A stretch of DNA of 64,000 nucleotides from Candidatus Kryptonium sp. (GTDB lineage Bacteria; Bacteroidota; Ignavibacteria; Kryptoniales; Kryptoniaceae). The notes below the pieces were generated by a model. It worked only from the letters and a program-made list of their open reading frames with translations, was not told the DNA's origin and made no database searches. The DNA lies in contig JANXBN010000002.1 of NCBI GenBank assembly GCA_025060635.1, positions 186,001-250,000 of the forward strand. Reading direction: 5' to 3'. The translations under genes and the position numbers were made by a program. How positions within the stretch are numbered: position 1 is the stretch's first letter; each line of letters begins with the position of its first letter. This document shows positions 1-9,197 of this stretch, one piece after another.

Positions 1-1
1 T

Positions 2-124
2 TTTGAAAAAGTCGCCCAGTTTTTGTATATTTTAGCGAAATTGGCAAACCTTTTGAAATCTCCCGAAGTAGGTTTTGATTTTACTTGGGAGAAAGAAATG
101 AAAAAGAAAACTAAAACAAATTAA
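2..124 (+). CDS. 3' end of an unidentified gene (partial)
   Basis: An open frame enters from the left edge and ends at a TAA 8 bases before the atpD start. The 40 visible residues are hydrophobic and then end in a Lys/Thr-rich tail. The close spacing to atpD suggests it is the end of the gene upstream in the same operon. I do not recognise the family, and so short a piece could also be a chance frame. Confidence 0.4.
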   Translation, partial: FEKVAQFLYILAKLANLLKSPEVGFDFTWEKEMKKKTKTN

Positions 125-129
125 GTTAA

Positions 130-1542
<1,413 letters not shown>

Positions 1543-1543
1543 T

Positions 1544-1873
1544 ATGGATAAATTAATCCAAGTTGAAATTTTAACACCTGAAAATGTTATATATCGTGGT
1601 AAGGTCAAGAGCATAACACTTCCTGGAGTAATGGGTAGCTTCCAAGTTCTCTATAATCATGCTCCGTTGATAAGTATACTTGAGGTCGGTAGGGTTAAGA
1701 TAGTAGAAGAAACTGGGAACGCGCTTTATTTTGTTATTTCTAATGGATTTGCCGAAGTTAAAAATAATGTTGTATCGGTCTTTGTTGATTCAGCGGAACA
1801 AGTTGAAAAATCTAAAGTCGCTGATCTCTTAAAGGAAAAGAGAAAGGAAATTTTTAGCAAAGATGTCTTTTAA
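1544..1873 (+). CDS. atpC: F1 ATP synthase epsilon subunit
   Basis: Central-stalk subunit that couples rotation to the F1 head and often inhibits ATP hydrolysis. The start is taken as the ATG at 1544, one base after the atpD stop. A TTG nine bases earlier is also in frame, but MDKLIQVEILTPENVIY is the usual epsilon opening. The protein is 109 residues. The N-terminal beta-sandwich (SITLPGVMGSFQVLYNHAPL) is complete. The C-terminal helical part is short compared with E. coli (about 139 residues), as in related phyla, so inhibition by an extended C-terminal helix may be weak. Confidence 0.95.
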   Translation: MDKLIQVEILTPENVIYRGKVKSITLPGVMGSFQVLYNHAPLISILEVGRVKIVEETGNALYFVISNGFAEVKNNVVSVFVDSAEQVEKSKVADLLKEKRKEIFSKDVF

Positions 1874-1891
1874 AATTAATTTTTCGTAAAA

Positions 1892-2230
1892 ATGTCTCAA
1901 GTTAACATAGAGAAACAAGCGACAAGGAAAAAAGTTAAACTTGTAGCTGTTGTTAATCCGGTTGGTTGCACAGGATGTGAGGTATGCATTGAGTTCTGTC
2001 CAGTTGATTGTATTTATAAGGTCAGAGGCCCAGAATACATTGATTCATTTGATGGTGTTAAATCAACGACTCTTGAAATTTTAAGAGAAAACATTTTGAA
2101 TGGAATAAATCCTTTTTCAAATGTTAACGGCATTGTGATAGTGGATGAGGAAATTTGCATAGGCTGCAAACTTTGCGCAAAGTATTGTCCCTGGGAAACA
2201 ATTGACATGGTTCAAAAAGATAATGAATAA
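1892..2230 (+). CDS. Two-cluster 4Fe-4S ferredoxin-like protein
   Basis: A 112-residue soluble iron-sulfur protein with two CxxCxxCxxxCP motifs, CTGCEVCIEFCP near residue 29 and CIGCKLCAKYCP near residue 90. Each should bind one 4Fe-4S cluster. About 50 residues lie between the motifs, much longer than the spacer of a compact bacterial 2[4Fe-4S] ferredoxin, so this is a ferredoxin-like subunit with an insert. It sits between atpC and the Rrf2 gene, 11 bases before the latter, at the head of the bc-complex cluster. It could donate to or accept electrons from that complex, or be an accessory. That role is inferred from position only. Confidence 0.85.
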   Translation: MSQVNIEKQATRKKVKLVAVVNPVGCTGCEVCIEFCPVDCIYKVRGPEYIDSFDGVKSTTLEILRENILNGINPFSNVNGIVIVDEEICIGCKLCAKYCPWETIDMVQKDNE

Positions 2231-2241
2231 TAAAGGCTTAA

Positions 2242-2679
2242 ATGATAGATATATCAAAATCACTTGGATACGCAATACACGCAATAGTTTATATGGCTAC
2301 AAGAAAAGATAAAAAACTTGTCCGTGCATCCGAAGTAGCACGTGAATGTGGATTATCGGTCAGCTATATGATGAAAATTCTTCAAGCCCTGCGCCGTGCT
2401 GGTATAGTTGACAGTACAATTGGTGTTAAAGGTGGGTATTTCTTATCTAAACCGCTTGAACAGATAACGCTATATGAACTCATATCCGCAATTGAGCCAT
2501 CAAGAGAGGAAATTTGTTATCTTTCTACCGCTATTGGATGTCGCTATAGGAAGGACTGTATCGTAAGAAATTTATTTTCGGATGTTAACGAGAAAATAAA
2601 ACTTTATCTTAAATCTGTAAACCTTCAGGAAGTGGTTGATTCAATAGGTGATAAAATTTGCGTGTATTCAAAAGTTTAA
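2242..2679 (+). CDS. Rrf2 family transcription regulator, probably Fe-S sensing
   Basis: A 145-residue Rrf2/IscR/NsrR-type DNA-binding protein. The winged-helix part is clear: AIHAIVYMA, then the recognition helix region VSYMMKILQALRRAG and the wing GVKGGYFLSKP. Three cysteines that could bind an Fe-S cluster are C92, C100 and C106. E. coli IscR uses C92, C98 and C104, so the pattern is similar but with a longer first gap. It lies directly after the ferredoxin gene and before the Rieske gene, with a palindrome at 2714-2732 as a candidate target. It probably controls the respiratory cluster in response to redox, NO or Fe-S status. The signal cannot be told from sequence. Confidence 0.9.
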   Translation: MIDISKSLGYAIHAIVYMATRKDKKLVRASEVARECGLSVSYMMKILQALRRAGIVDSTIGVKGGYFLSKPLEQITLYELISAIEPSREEICYLSTAIGCRYRKDCIVRNLFSDVNEKIKLYLKSVNLQEVVDSIGDKICVYSKV

Positions 2680-2713
2680 ATTTTTTTTGCACCTAAAAAG
2701 GATATTTTTTGTC

Positions 2714-2732
2714 TTAATTTGAGGCAAATTAA
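2714..2732. promoter_or_regulatory. Palindrome, candidate Rrf2 operator
   Basis: The sequence TTAATTTG-AGG-CAAATTAA is a perfect 8-base inverted repeat with a 3-base centre. It lies in the 74-base gap between the Rrf2 gene and the Rieske gene. Rrf2 proteins bind as dimers to such AT-rich dyads, so this is a reasonable operator for the downstream bc-complex genes. The T-rich run just before it (2703-2710) is compatible with a promoter. No clear consensus promoter was identified. Confidence 0.4.
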
Positions 2733-2753
2733 AAACTAAATTCAAAACCATAA

Positions 2754-3347
2754 ATGAGCGAGATCTTGCATCAATCCCAAAAACAAGAGAAAGCACAAAG
2801 GGAACCAAGAAAAGTAATTCCTAAACAGGATAAGCCTCCTGAAAATGACACGGGACTTTGGAAGTTTAATCGTCGTTCTTTTCTAACGCTTGCTGGATGG
2901 CTTGGCTTTTTGGGATTCATATTTACATCAATAATTGGCGCGATCAGATATATGTTTCCTCGTGTTCTTTATGAACCTCCAACAGCGTTCAAAGCAGGTT
3001 ATCCAGAGGAATATACAGTTGGGGAGGTAAGTGAAAAGTTCAAAGATTCTCAGCGTGTGTGGATAGTTCGCGAGGAAGATGGTTTTTATGCACTTCTTGC
3101 AGTTTGCACTCATCTTGGATGCACGCCGAGGTGGTTAAGCGGTGAGAATAAATTCAAATGCCCTTGCCATGGTAGTGGTTTCAGAAAATCTGGAATAAAC
3201 TTTGAAGGACCTGCTCCAAGACCTCTTGAGAGAGTCAAAATATCTCTTGCAGAAGATGGGCAAATTTTAATTGATAAAGGTGTTACATACAGATATGAGA
3301 AAGGAGAGTGGGGTAAACCAGGTTCTTTTCTACCATACAGAAGCTAG
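2754..3347 (+). CDS. Rieske 2Fe-2S protein of a bc-type complex
   Basis: Electron-transfer subunit that takes the first electron from quinol at the Qo site and passes it to a cytochrome c. It is 197 residues. A charged cytoplasmic N-terminus is followed by one membrane anchor (about residues 42-65, LAGWLGFLGFIFTSIIGAI) and the Rieske head. The cluster motifs are CTHLGC from residue 118 and CPCHGSGF from residue 136, giving two Cys and two His ligands plus the disulfide pair. It is followed after 27 bases by the cytochrome b6-like gene, so the two belong to one complex. The RRS sequence before the anchor may be a Tat signal, as is usual for Rieske proteins. Confidence 0.95.
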   Translation: MSEILHQSQKQEKAQREPRKVIPKQDKPPENDTGLWKFNRRSFLTLAGWLGFLGFIFTSIIGAIRYMFPRVLYEPPTAFKAGYPEEYTVGEVSEKFKDSQRVWIVREEDGFYALLAVCTHLGCTPRWLSGENKFKCPCHGSGFRKSGINFEGPAPRPLERVKISLAEDGQILIDKGVTYRYEKGEWGKPGSFLPYRS

Positions 3348-3374
3348 TTTAAAACAAAATTTAAAGTTTGAGAT

Positions 3375-4151
3375 ATGCTTGCTCAAATAAAAAAGAAGAT
3401 AAAAAACTCGGAAATCTATAAGTCAATCTTTCGTCATGGTTATGAAGACACTCAAAGAAATAGAGCTCTTATGGTCGTTGATAATGTTTTCCTTCATTTG
3501 CATCCGGTTAGAGTTTCAAGACATGCGGTGAACTATGGGTATACTTGGGGAATGGGTGGCATCTCGTTTCTTTTGTTTATAATTTTGACAATTACGGGGG
3601 TTATTTTGATGTTTTATTATCGTCCAGCTGCTGAATATGCTTACGAGGATATGAAATATTTGATGAACGATGTTCCATTTGGGGCATTGTTAAGAAATAT
3701 GCATCGCTGGGCTGCACATTTGATGGTTATAACTGTTATGCTTCATATGTTTAGGGTATTCTTAACAGGGTCGTATAAACCACCAAGACAATTTAACTGG
3801 GTAATTGGTGTTATACTTTTGCTTTTGACATTTCTTTTGAGCTTTACAGGATACCTCTTGCCGTGGGATCAATTAGCTATATGGGCTGTGACAGTTGGAA
3901 CAAATATGGCAGCTGCAACTCCGTTTCTTGGACATCAGGGACCTTTCGGACCCGAGCTTGGAATGAGACCTGATAATGATGTTAGATTTTTACTTCTTGG
4001 AGGAACTAAGGTTGGACCACCAACTTTGTTAAGATTTTATGTTCTACATTGTGTTTTTCTACCTCTTGTTACAGCAATTTTCCTTGCAGTTCATTTTTGG
4101 CGCGTGAGAAAAGATGGAGGCATCTCTGGTCCTAATCCAAAAAAGATTTAA
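3375..4151 (+). CDS. Cytochrome b6-like subunit (N-terminal half of cytochrome b)
   Basis: Inner-membrane di-heme subunit, 258 residues with four core helices. Helix B ligands are H110 and H124 (13 residues between). Helix D ligands are H225 and H240 with 14 residues between, which is the b6 spacing, not the 13 of mitochondrial-type cytochrome b. The Qo-region motif [13 protein letters not shown] is present. The cysteine that holds heme ci in chloroplast b6 appears to be replaced by glycine (GMGGISF against CLGGITL), so a covalent ci heme is not expected. An N-terminal extension of about 35 residues precedes the normal start region. It pairs with the separate subunit-IV-like gene 21 bases downstream. 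Confidence 0.93.
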   Translation: MLAQIKKKIKNSEIYKSIFRHGYEDTQRNRALMVVDNVFLHLHPVRVSRHAVNYGYTWGMGGISFLLFIILTITGVILMFYYRPAAEYAYEDMKYLMNDVPFGALLRNMHRWAAHLMVITVMLHMFRVFLTGSYKPPRQFNWVIGVILLLLTFLLSFTGYLLPWDQLAIWAVTVGTNMAAATPFLGHQGPFGPELGMRPDNDVRFLLLGGTKVGPPTLLRFYVLHCVFLPLVTAIFLAVHFWRVRKDGGISGPNPKKI

Positions 4152-4172
4152 AATAAAGTTGCAAATTCTACA

Positions 4173-5066
4173 ATGCAAAATCTTCTTAGAATTCTTGGAC
4201 ATCCAGATAACTTTCCAATTATAATCCTGCTTTTTACAGTTTATGGTTTTTTCATTTATGCTATGAGAAAAGCGAAGAGAAACGACGAGCGTGGAATTCC
4301 ATATGAAGCCGATGAAACAGATAAAGTTCAGGTTTGGCCTTATCTCGTTCGCGTTGAGTTTATCGCTGCTATTGCAGTGATGGCTTTCCTTCTTGTTTGG
4401 TCTATTGGGTTCAACGCACCGCTTGAAGAACCGGCGAATCCATCTCTTACGCCAAATCCATCAAAAGCGCCATGGTATTTTCTCGGACTTCAAGAAATGC
4501 TTGTTTACTTTGATCCTTGGATTGCAGGTGTTCTATTACCAGGACTTATAATAATTGGTTTAATGGCAATACCATATATTGATATAAATCCAAAAGGCAA
4601 CGGCTATTATACATTTAAAGAAAGGAAATGGGCAATCACAATTTTTGCGTTTGGATTTCTAATTTTATGGGTTCTTTTAATTGTCGTTGGGACATTTTTC
4701 AGAGGACCGGGTTGGAATTTCTTCTGGCCTTGGGAAGAGTGGGATCCACATAAAGTTGTTGCTATTACAAATGTTGACTTGAATGAACTTATTGGAATTC
4801 CAACTTATAATCCTGATGGCTCGCTAAATCCAGTTGCTTCTATTTTTGGTGGTATTGTTGTCATCGGATATTATGCAATTTTAATGCCTTTGGGATGGTT
4901 ATGGATGAAAAAGAAAATGCCAGATTTTGCAGAAAAATTTGGATTAACGAGATATTTGATTACCTCATATCTGCTTTTAACTATGATAGCTTTGCCGATA
5001 AAGATGATTTTAAGATGGACATTGAATGTTAAATATGTCTGGGTGACGCCGTGGTTCAATGTTTAA
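4173..5066 (+). CDS. Cytochrome b C-terminal half (subunit IV-like)
   Basis: Supplies the rest of the quinol-oxidation site of the bc-type complex. It is 297 residues, longer than the ~160 of cyanobacterial subunit IV. The Qo motif reads APWY (in PSKAPWYFLGLQEML) instead of PEWY, so the catalytic glutamate is missing. APWY/PPWY-type variants are known in several deep-branching bacteria. The rest contains a first N-terminal membrane helix (residues 8-28), a helix at about 66-85, and four or more further helices after the motif. Between two of them is a soluble loop (PWEEWDPHKV) not seen in subunit IV. It is followed 28 bases later by the octaheme cytochrome gene. Confidence 0.9.
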   Translation: MQNLLRILGHPDNFPIIILLFTVYGFFIYAMRKAKRNDERGIPYEADETDKVQVWPYLVRVEFIAAIAVMAFLLVWSIGFNAPLEEPANPSLTPNPSKAPWYFLGLQEMLVYFDPWIAGVLLPGLIIIGLMAIPYIDINPKGNGYYTFKERKWAITIFAFGFLILWVLLIVVGTFFRGPGWNFFWPWEEWDPHKVVAITNVDLNELIGIPTYNPDGSLNPVASIFGGIVVIGYYAILMPLGWLWMKKKMPDFAEKFGLTRYLITSYLLLTMIALPIKMILRWTLNVKYVWVTPWFNV

Positions 5067-5094
5067 CCTAAAAACAAAAATTTTATAGCAAACC

Positions 5095-7695
5095 ATGATC
5101 CTAAAATGGCTGAAAAAGCGGAAGGAAATACCGATTGAACAAAGAAGATATGATAAAATTTATCTTTTACTTGCGATCATTCTCTTTCTTGCAACATTAT
5201 GGGCTGTAATTGACGAGGTCTCAACACGAAGACCTTGGAAGGAATATCAGAGAAAATTTTATCAGTTGAAGCTATCTAAACTTGATTCGCTTTATAAGCT
5301 AGCTCTTGCGAATTTTGACAGCGCAAGATATAAAGAATTGTCTGAAGAGCTTGCAAAAGCGAAAGCAGGACTTGAATCAGACGAATACAAAAAAGCCCTT
5401 TCAGATTATAAAAGATACGAAAAGGAGCTTGCTGAGTTAAATAGGGAATTTCAATTTGCAAAAAGCAGATCCGACGAATACTATTACTTCTACCAAAAAG
5501 CTAAGCTTGAAAACAGCGGACAAAAAGAAACTCAAAAGTGGTGGGAAAGAATTCAGCGCGAAGAAAGGTTAATGAATGAACTTAACACAAAGATAGAAGA
5601 ACTGACAAGAAAGAGAGACGAAGCATGGGCAATAGTGAAAAGTTATAGGGCAAGGGTTGATGAGGTAGAGCGTGAGATTAGCAAACTTTTTGATGAAATA
5701 AACAAAATTAAAGATAGAATTCAAAAAACCAAGGAAGCACAGATAAAAATTATCCAAGTAATCTTGCCTGAATTTGAGCGCACTAACTTTGGGACTTTGA
5801 AATCTCGTGTTGACAGATGTCAAACTTGTCATCTTGGATGGAATGATCCACTTTTTGAAGATGCACCGCAACCTTTTAAAACTCATCCCAACCTTGAGCT
5901 TCTTGCGAAACATAATCCAGAAAAATTTGGTTGCACGCCATGCCACCGTGGTCAAGGTCCAGCTCTTACAGAAGGATATGCCCACGGCGATAAAGATAAA
6001 TACTGGGAATGGCCAATCTTAAAGAAGGAAAATATAGAAGCTGGATGCAATGATTGTCATTTCAACGAAATTAATTTGAAATGGGCGCCGAAACTCACGG
6101 CAGGAAAGCATATCTTGATAGAATCTGGATGTTATGGATGTCATGGTGTTGATGGTTATAATGATCTTCCAAAGATTGGTCCAAGTTTGAATAATTTGCT
6201 TGTTAAGACGACACCTGGCTGGATTTATCGCTGGCTTTTAAATCCACGGGAATATCTACCACATGGAAGAATGCCTAACTTTAAGTTAACACCTGAAGAA
6301 TCTGAAGCTATAACAGCTTATCTTGTCAAGATTGGTCAAGATAGTGCCAAGAATTGGGAATATAAATATAAATACTTGTCTGGTGGAAATCCAGCGCGTG
6401 GAAAAGAACTCGTTGAGAATATCGGTTGTCTTGGATGCCATGCAATTGGAGATAATAAAGTTGTTAGAGAAACGAGAGGTTTAAATTATGATGTCGCTCC
6501 TGAACTAACAAAAATTGGAAGCAAAGTTAATCCGCAGTGGTTGTATGATTGGCTTAAAAATCCACGACATTACCTGCCGAACACAAAGATGCCAAGTTTG
6601 AGATTAACCGATCAAGAAGCAAGTGATATCGTTGCTTATTTGATGACTTTGAAAGATACGGTTGATTACTCCGCCATAAAGGTAAATTATTCTGAAGCTA
6701 AAGCTGAACAAGGCTTAAGGTTGATAAAAATGTATGGTTGCTATGGTTGTCATGATATAAAGGGAACAGAGAAAGAGACGAAAGTAAGTGTTGATATTTC
6801 TGACTTTGCTCGTAAGAATCTTGAACAACTTGATTTTGGCTATAAAAAACACTTGCCAAAAGATCGTCTTGTATGGCTTGCTGAAAAGCTTCGCGATTCT
6901 CGTGGATTTTCAACAGAGAGAATTCAATTAAGGATGCCGCAATTTAATTTTACGGATAAAGAAGTAGATGCTCTTGTGACTTTAATTGCAAGTTTCAAGA
7001 AGAATGAAGTTGGTCCAAGCCATGTTCAAACATTTGATAAGAAGAGAAAAGAAATCAATGATGGAAGGAAGTTAGCGCTTTTGTATAATTGTACCAATTG
7101 CCATCAGATTGAGGAGCAAGGCGGATATATCCATCCAATGATTGAAGATCCTGGATTAAGACCACCGCTGCTTACAATTGAAGGAGCAAAGGTTCAAGAG
7201 CCATGGCTTTATGAATTTTTGAGAAATCCATCAATTATAAGACCATGGTTTAAATTAAGAATGCCGACCTTTCAACTTACAGATGATGAGATAACTACCC
7301 TTATAAAATATTTCCTTGGTTTGAGTAATCAAGAATTCAAAGTTAGAAGTTACGATGTTCCACTTGAAAAGAAATATGTTGACGCAGGAAAAGTTTTATT
7401 TGATAGATTACAATGTTTAAAATGCCATGTTGCTGGAAGTGATCTTGCTGCATCAATGCTTGCTCCCAATCTTGACCTTGCACCAAATAGATTAAAACCC
7501 GAATGGGTTATTGACTGGCTACGTGACCCTCAAGCAATTCAACCTGGCACAAATATGCCAACATTTTTCTATGAAGGGACAAGTCCAGTTCCGGATGTGC
7601 TCAATGGTGACGCAAATGAACAGATAAGGGCTTTGAGAGATTATATCTGGACATTTTCTCGTAGGAAAGGTTCAACTATCGTGATGGGGAAATAG
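5095..7695 (+). CDS. Octaheme membrane-anchored cytochrome c with coiled coil
   Basis: An 866-residue c-type cytochrome and the last gene of the bc-complex operon. One membrane helix (about residues 22-41) is followed by a long charged coiled coil (about 60-225). Then come eight CxxCH motifs with first cysteines at 242, 280, 318, 346, 445, 549, 666 and 774. The first three are close together in a multiheme segment without a nearby MP motif. Hemes 4-8 lie in five repeated class-I-like domains, each ending in a WLxxxLxxP...MP(x)F pattern whose Met is the likely distal ligand. It probably carries electrons from the Rieske head through the periplasm. The TM-coil-octaheme arrangement is not one I know by name. 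It replaces cytochrome f/c1, neither of which is seen here. Confidence 0.9.
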   Translation: MILKWLKKRKEIPIEQRRYDKIYLLLAIILFLATLWAVIDEVSTRRPWKEYQRKFYQLKLSKLDSLYKLALANFDSARYKELSEELAKAKAGLESDEYKKALSDYKRYEKELAELNREFQFAKSRSDEYYYFYQKAKLENSGQKETQKWWERIQREERLMNELNTKIEELTRKRDEAWAIVKSYRARVDEVEREISKLFDEINKIKDRIQKTKEAQIKIIQVILPEFERTNFGTLKSRVDRCQTCHLGWNDPLFEDAPQPFKTHPNLELLAKHNPEKFGCTPCHRGQGPALTEGYAHGDKDKYWEWPILKKENIEAGCNDCHFNEINLKWAPKLTAGKHILIESGCYGCHGVDGYNDLPKIGPSLNNLLVKTTPGWIYRWLLNPREYLPHGRMPNFKLTPEESEAITAYLVKIGQDSAKNWEYKYKYLSGGNPARGKELVENIGCLGCHAIGDNKVVRETRGLNYDVAPELTKIGSKVNPQWLYDWLKNPRHYLPNTKMPSLRLTDQEASDIVAYLMTLKDTVDYSAIKVNYSEAKAEQGLRLIKMYGCYGCHDIKGTEKETKVSVDISDFARKNLEQLDFGYKKHLPKDRLVWLAEKLRDSRGFSTERIQLRMPQFNFTDKEVDALVTLIASFKKNEVGPSHVQTFDKKRKEINDGRKLALLYNCTNCHQIEEQGGYIHPMIEDPGLRPPLLTIEGAKVQEPWLYEFLRNPSIIRPWFKLRMPTFQLTDDEITTLIKYFLGLSNQEFKVRSYDVPLEKKYVDAGKVLFDRLQCLKCHVAGSDLAASMLAPNLDLAPNRLKPEWVIDWLRDPQAIQPGTNMPTFFYEGTSPVPDVLNGDANEQIRALRDYIWTFSRRKGSTIVMGK

Positions 7696-7699
7696 GTTT

Positions 7700-7727
7700 A
7701 AACCGCAGGCATTTTCGCCTGCGGTTT
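7700..7727. terminator. Bidirectional Rho-independent terminator
   Basis: AAACCGCAGGC, loop ATTTTC, GCCTGCGGTTT form an 11-bp stem flanked by A and T runs. It sits 5 bases after the octaheme cytochrome stop and directly before the stop of the convergent small gene, so it can end transcription from both sides. Confidence 0.9.
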
Positions 7728-7730
7728 TAG

Positions 7731-7976
7731 TTAATTTTCCCCTTCTTTTTTGTAAATTCGCTTTAATCTTTGAGTTGAGGATATATTATTTGACAAAAAA
7801 GATGCTTTTACTGCTATCGTAGTGCCACAGAATTTCGTTTTGTGTCTAAAGAGTAAATATCCACCGCCGTAAACCCCCATATATTTTTGATATCCAACAA
7901 GTTGAACTTCTTCATCGGTTAAGAACTCTTCTCTTGTGTTCCATGTGTTGTTACACATCGGACACTTTTTAAACAT
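7731..7976 (-). CDS. Small Cys-motif protein, unknown function
   Basis: An 81-residue protein starting at the ATG at 7976; a GTG four codons earlier is a weaker alternative. It opens with FKKCPMCNNTW, a CxxC motif, followed by TREEFLTDEEVQLVGYQ. Later come FRHKTKFCGTT and a lone Cys before the C-terminus. I recall similar small proteins in many bacteria that begin CPxCGxxW, carry EFLxDPxIxLIGYQ and end with CGTT. This makes a true gene with a probable metal-binding or redox site likely. It stands alone between two convergent or tandem operons and shares the terminator at 7700-7727. Confidence 0.7.
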   Translation of the reverse strand: MFKKCPMCNNTWNTREEFLTDEEVQLVGYQKYMGVYGGGYLLFRHKTKFCGTTIAVKASFLSNNISSTQRLKRIYKKEGEN

Positions 7977-8039
7977 AAGGCAAAACACTTTCTTTTTGAA
8001 TTCTTCCAGATTATATTATCGGAAAATATTCAGGAAACA

Positions 8040-9182
8040 TTAGCTTTTCTCAATAACTTGCAGGTTTTTGATGCCTTTATATTTTCTTTCTTTCCATTCG
8101 GTCTTTCCACCGAGGAAAACAATAAACGGAAGAACAACGACATAAATTATGTAGTAAATTTCAAAGAAAGGAAGATATTTGAAAAGAGGAAGTTTTTTGA
8201 ACCTATTTAAGATTTTAAAGAGAAAGGAGCCATCAATTAAAAACTTTAAGAGCAAAACTATCGGGATAACAAGAAAGTTTTTTACGAAAAAGGGCGAAAT
8301 TAACAAAAGAAAATGGAAAATATATCCACCTAATAAAACGCCTATTCCAAGTAAACCGGTATCAAGTCCGCCGCTTCCCCATCTTTTTTTCTGATGATAA
8401 AGTTCTTTCCAAGTTTTTATTGGTTTGCTTATAACTAAGGTATCAACATCAACAGGGAATGAATATCCCCATCTTCCTTTATCAACTATCGCTTTTAAAA
8501 GAGCCAAATCTTCTGTTAGGCTAAATTTCAAATTTGGATAACCACCAAATTCAACATAAGCTTTCTTTCTAAACACCATATTGTTTCCAATACAGGCAAC
8601 TGGTTTAAAGAGTTTTGCTACAGAAGCAGCAACGCCAAGTAAGAATGCCCATTCAAGTGATTGTATCCCATAAAAAATTTTGCCTGATTCAACTATTGTA
8701 ATTCCAGATGCAACTCCTGTTTTCTCATCAAAATACTTCAACATACCTTTAATCCATGTCCTTGGAACGGCGCAATCAGCATCTGTCAAAAATATAAATT
8801 CACCGTTTGCTTTATCTATCGCTTGAGCAAGAGCATTAGCTTTCCCTTTGAGGTTATTTATCTGAGTTTCAATGTTTAAAATTTTGAGATTTGGATTATT
8901 TTTTTGAATATCCCTAAGAATTTCCTCGGTTCTATCAGTTGATCCGTCATTTGCGACGATGAGTTCAAGCTTATCTTTCGGATAATCAACATTTAGGATT
9001 GAAGTAACGCATCTTTCTATATTTTCTTCTTCGTTTCTTGCTGCAACGACAACGCTCACATTTGGTAGATTGTTATCATCAATACGTTTTAATTTTTCAG
9101 CTTTGTTCAAAGCGAAAAAAAACAAGAGTATCTCAAAAGAATAATAAATTGCGGAAGCGATTAAAATTAAATCAAACATCAT
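8040..9182 (-). CDS. Membrane glycosyltransferase, family 2
   Basis: A 380-residue inverting glycosyltransferase of the GT2 fold that moves a sugar from a nucleotide donor, probably onto a lipid or polysaccharide at the inner membrane. A membrane helix covers about residues 3-25. The catalytic domain has VSVVVAARNEEENIE, LIVANDGSTD, the metal-binding TDADCAVP and the acceptor-side motif QKKRWGSGG (QxxRW type). Three or four more helices follow near residues 265-360. The stop of the carboxylase gene upstream is 15 bases from its start, so the two are co-transcribed. Substrate unknown. Confidence 0.9.
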   Translation of the reverse strand: MMFDLILIASAIYYSFEILLFFFALNKAEKLKRIDDNNLPNVSVVVAARNEEENIERCVTSILNVDYPKDKLELIVANDGSTDRTEEILRDIQKNNPNLKILNIETQINNLKGKANALAQAIDKANGEFIFLTDADCAVPRTWIKGMLKYFDEKTGVASGITIVESGKIFYGIQSLEWAFLLGVAASVAKLFKPVACIGNNMVFRKKAYVEFGGYPNLKFSLTEDLALLKAIVDKGRWGYSFPVDVDTLVISKPIKTWKELYHQKKRWGSGGLDTGLLGIGVLLGGYIFHFLLLISPFFVKNFLVIPIVLLLKFLIDGSFLFKILNRFKKLPLFKYLPFFEIYYIIYVVVLPFIVFLGGKTEWKERKYKGIKNLQVIEKS

Positions 9183-9197
9183 CAGCGCTATTTTATT

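Noticed and set aside
5569-5985. Antisense 138-codon frame opposite the octaheme cytochrome
   Set aside because: It is opposite the coiled coil and first heme motifs of a clear gene and has no family features.
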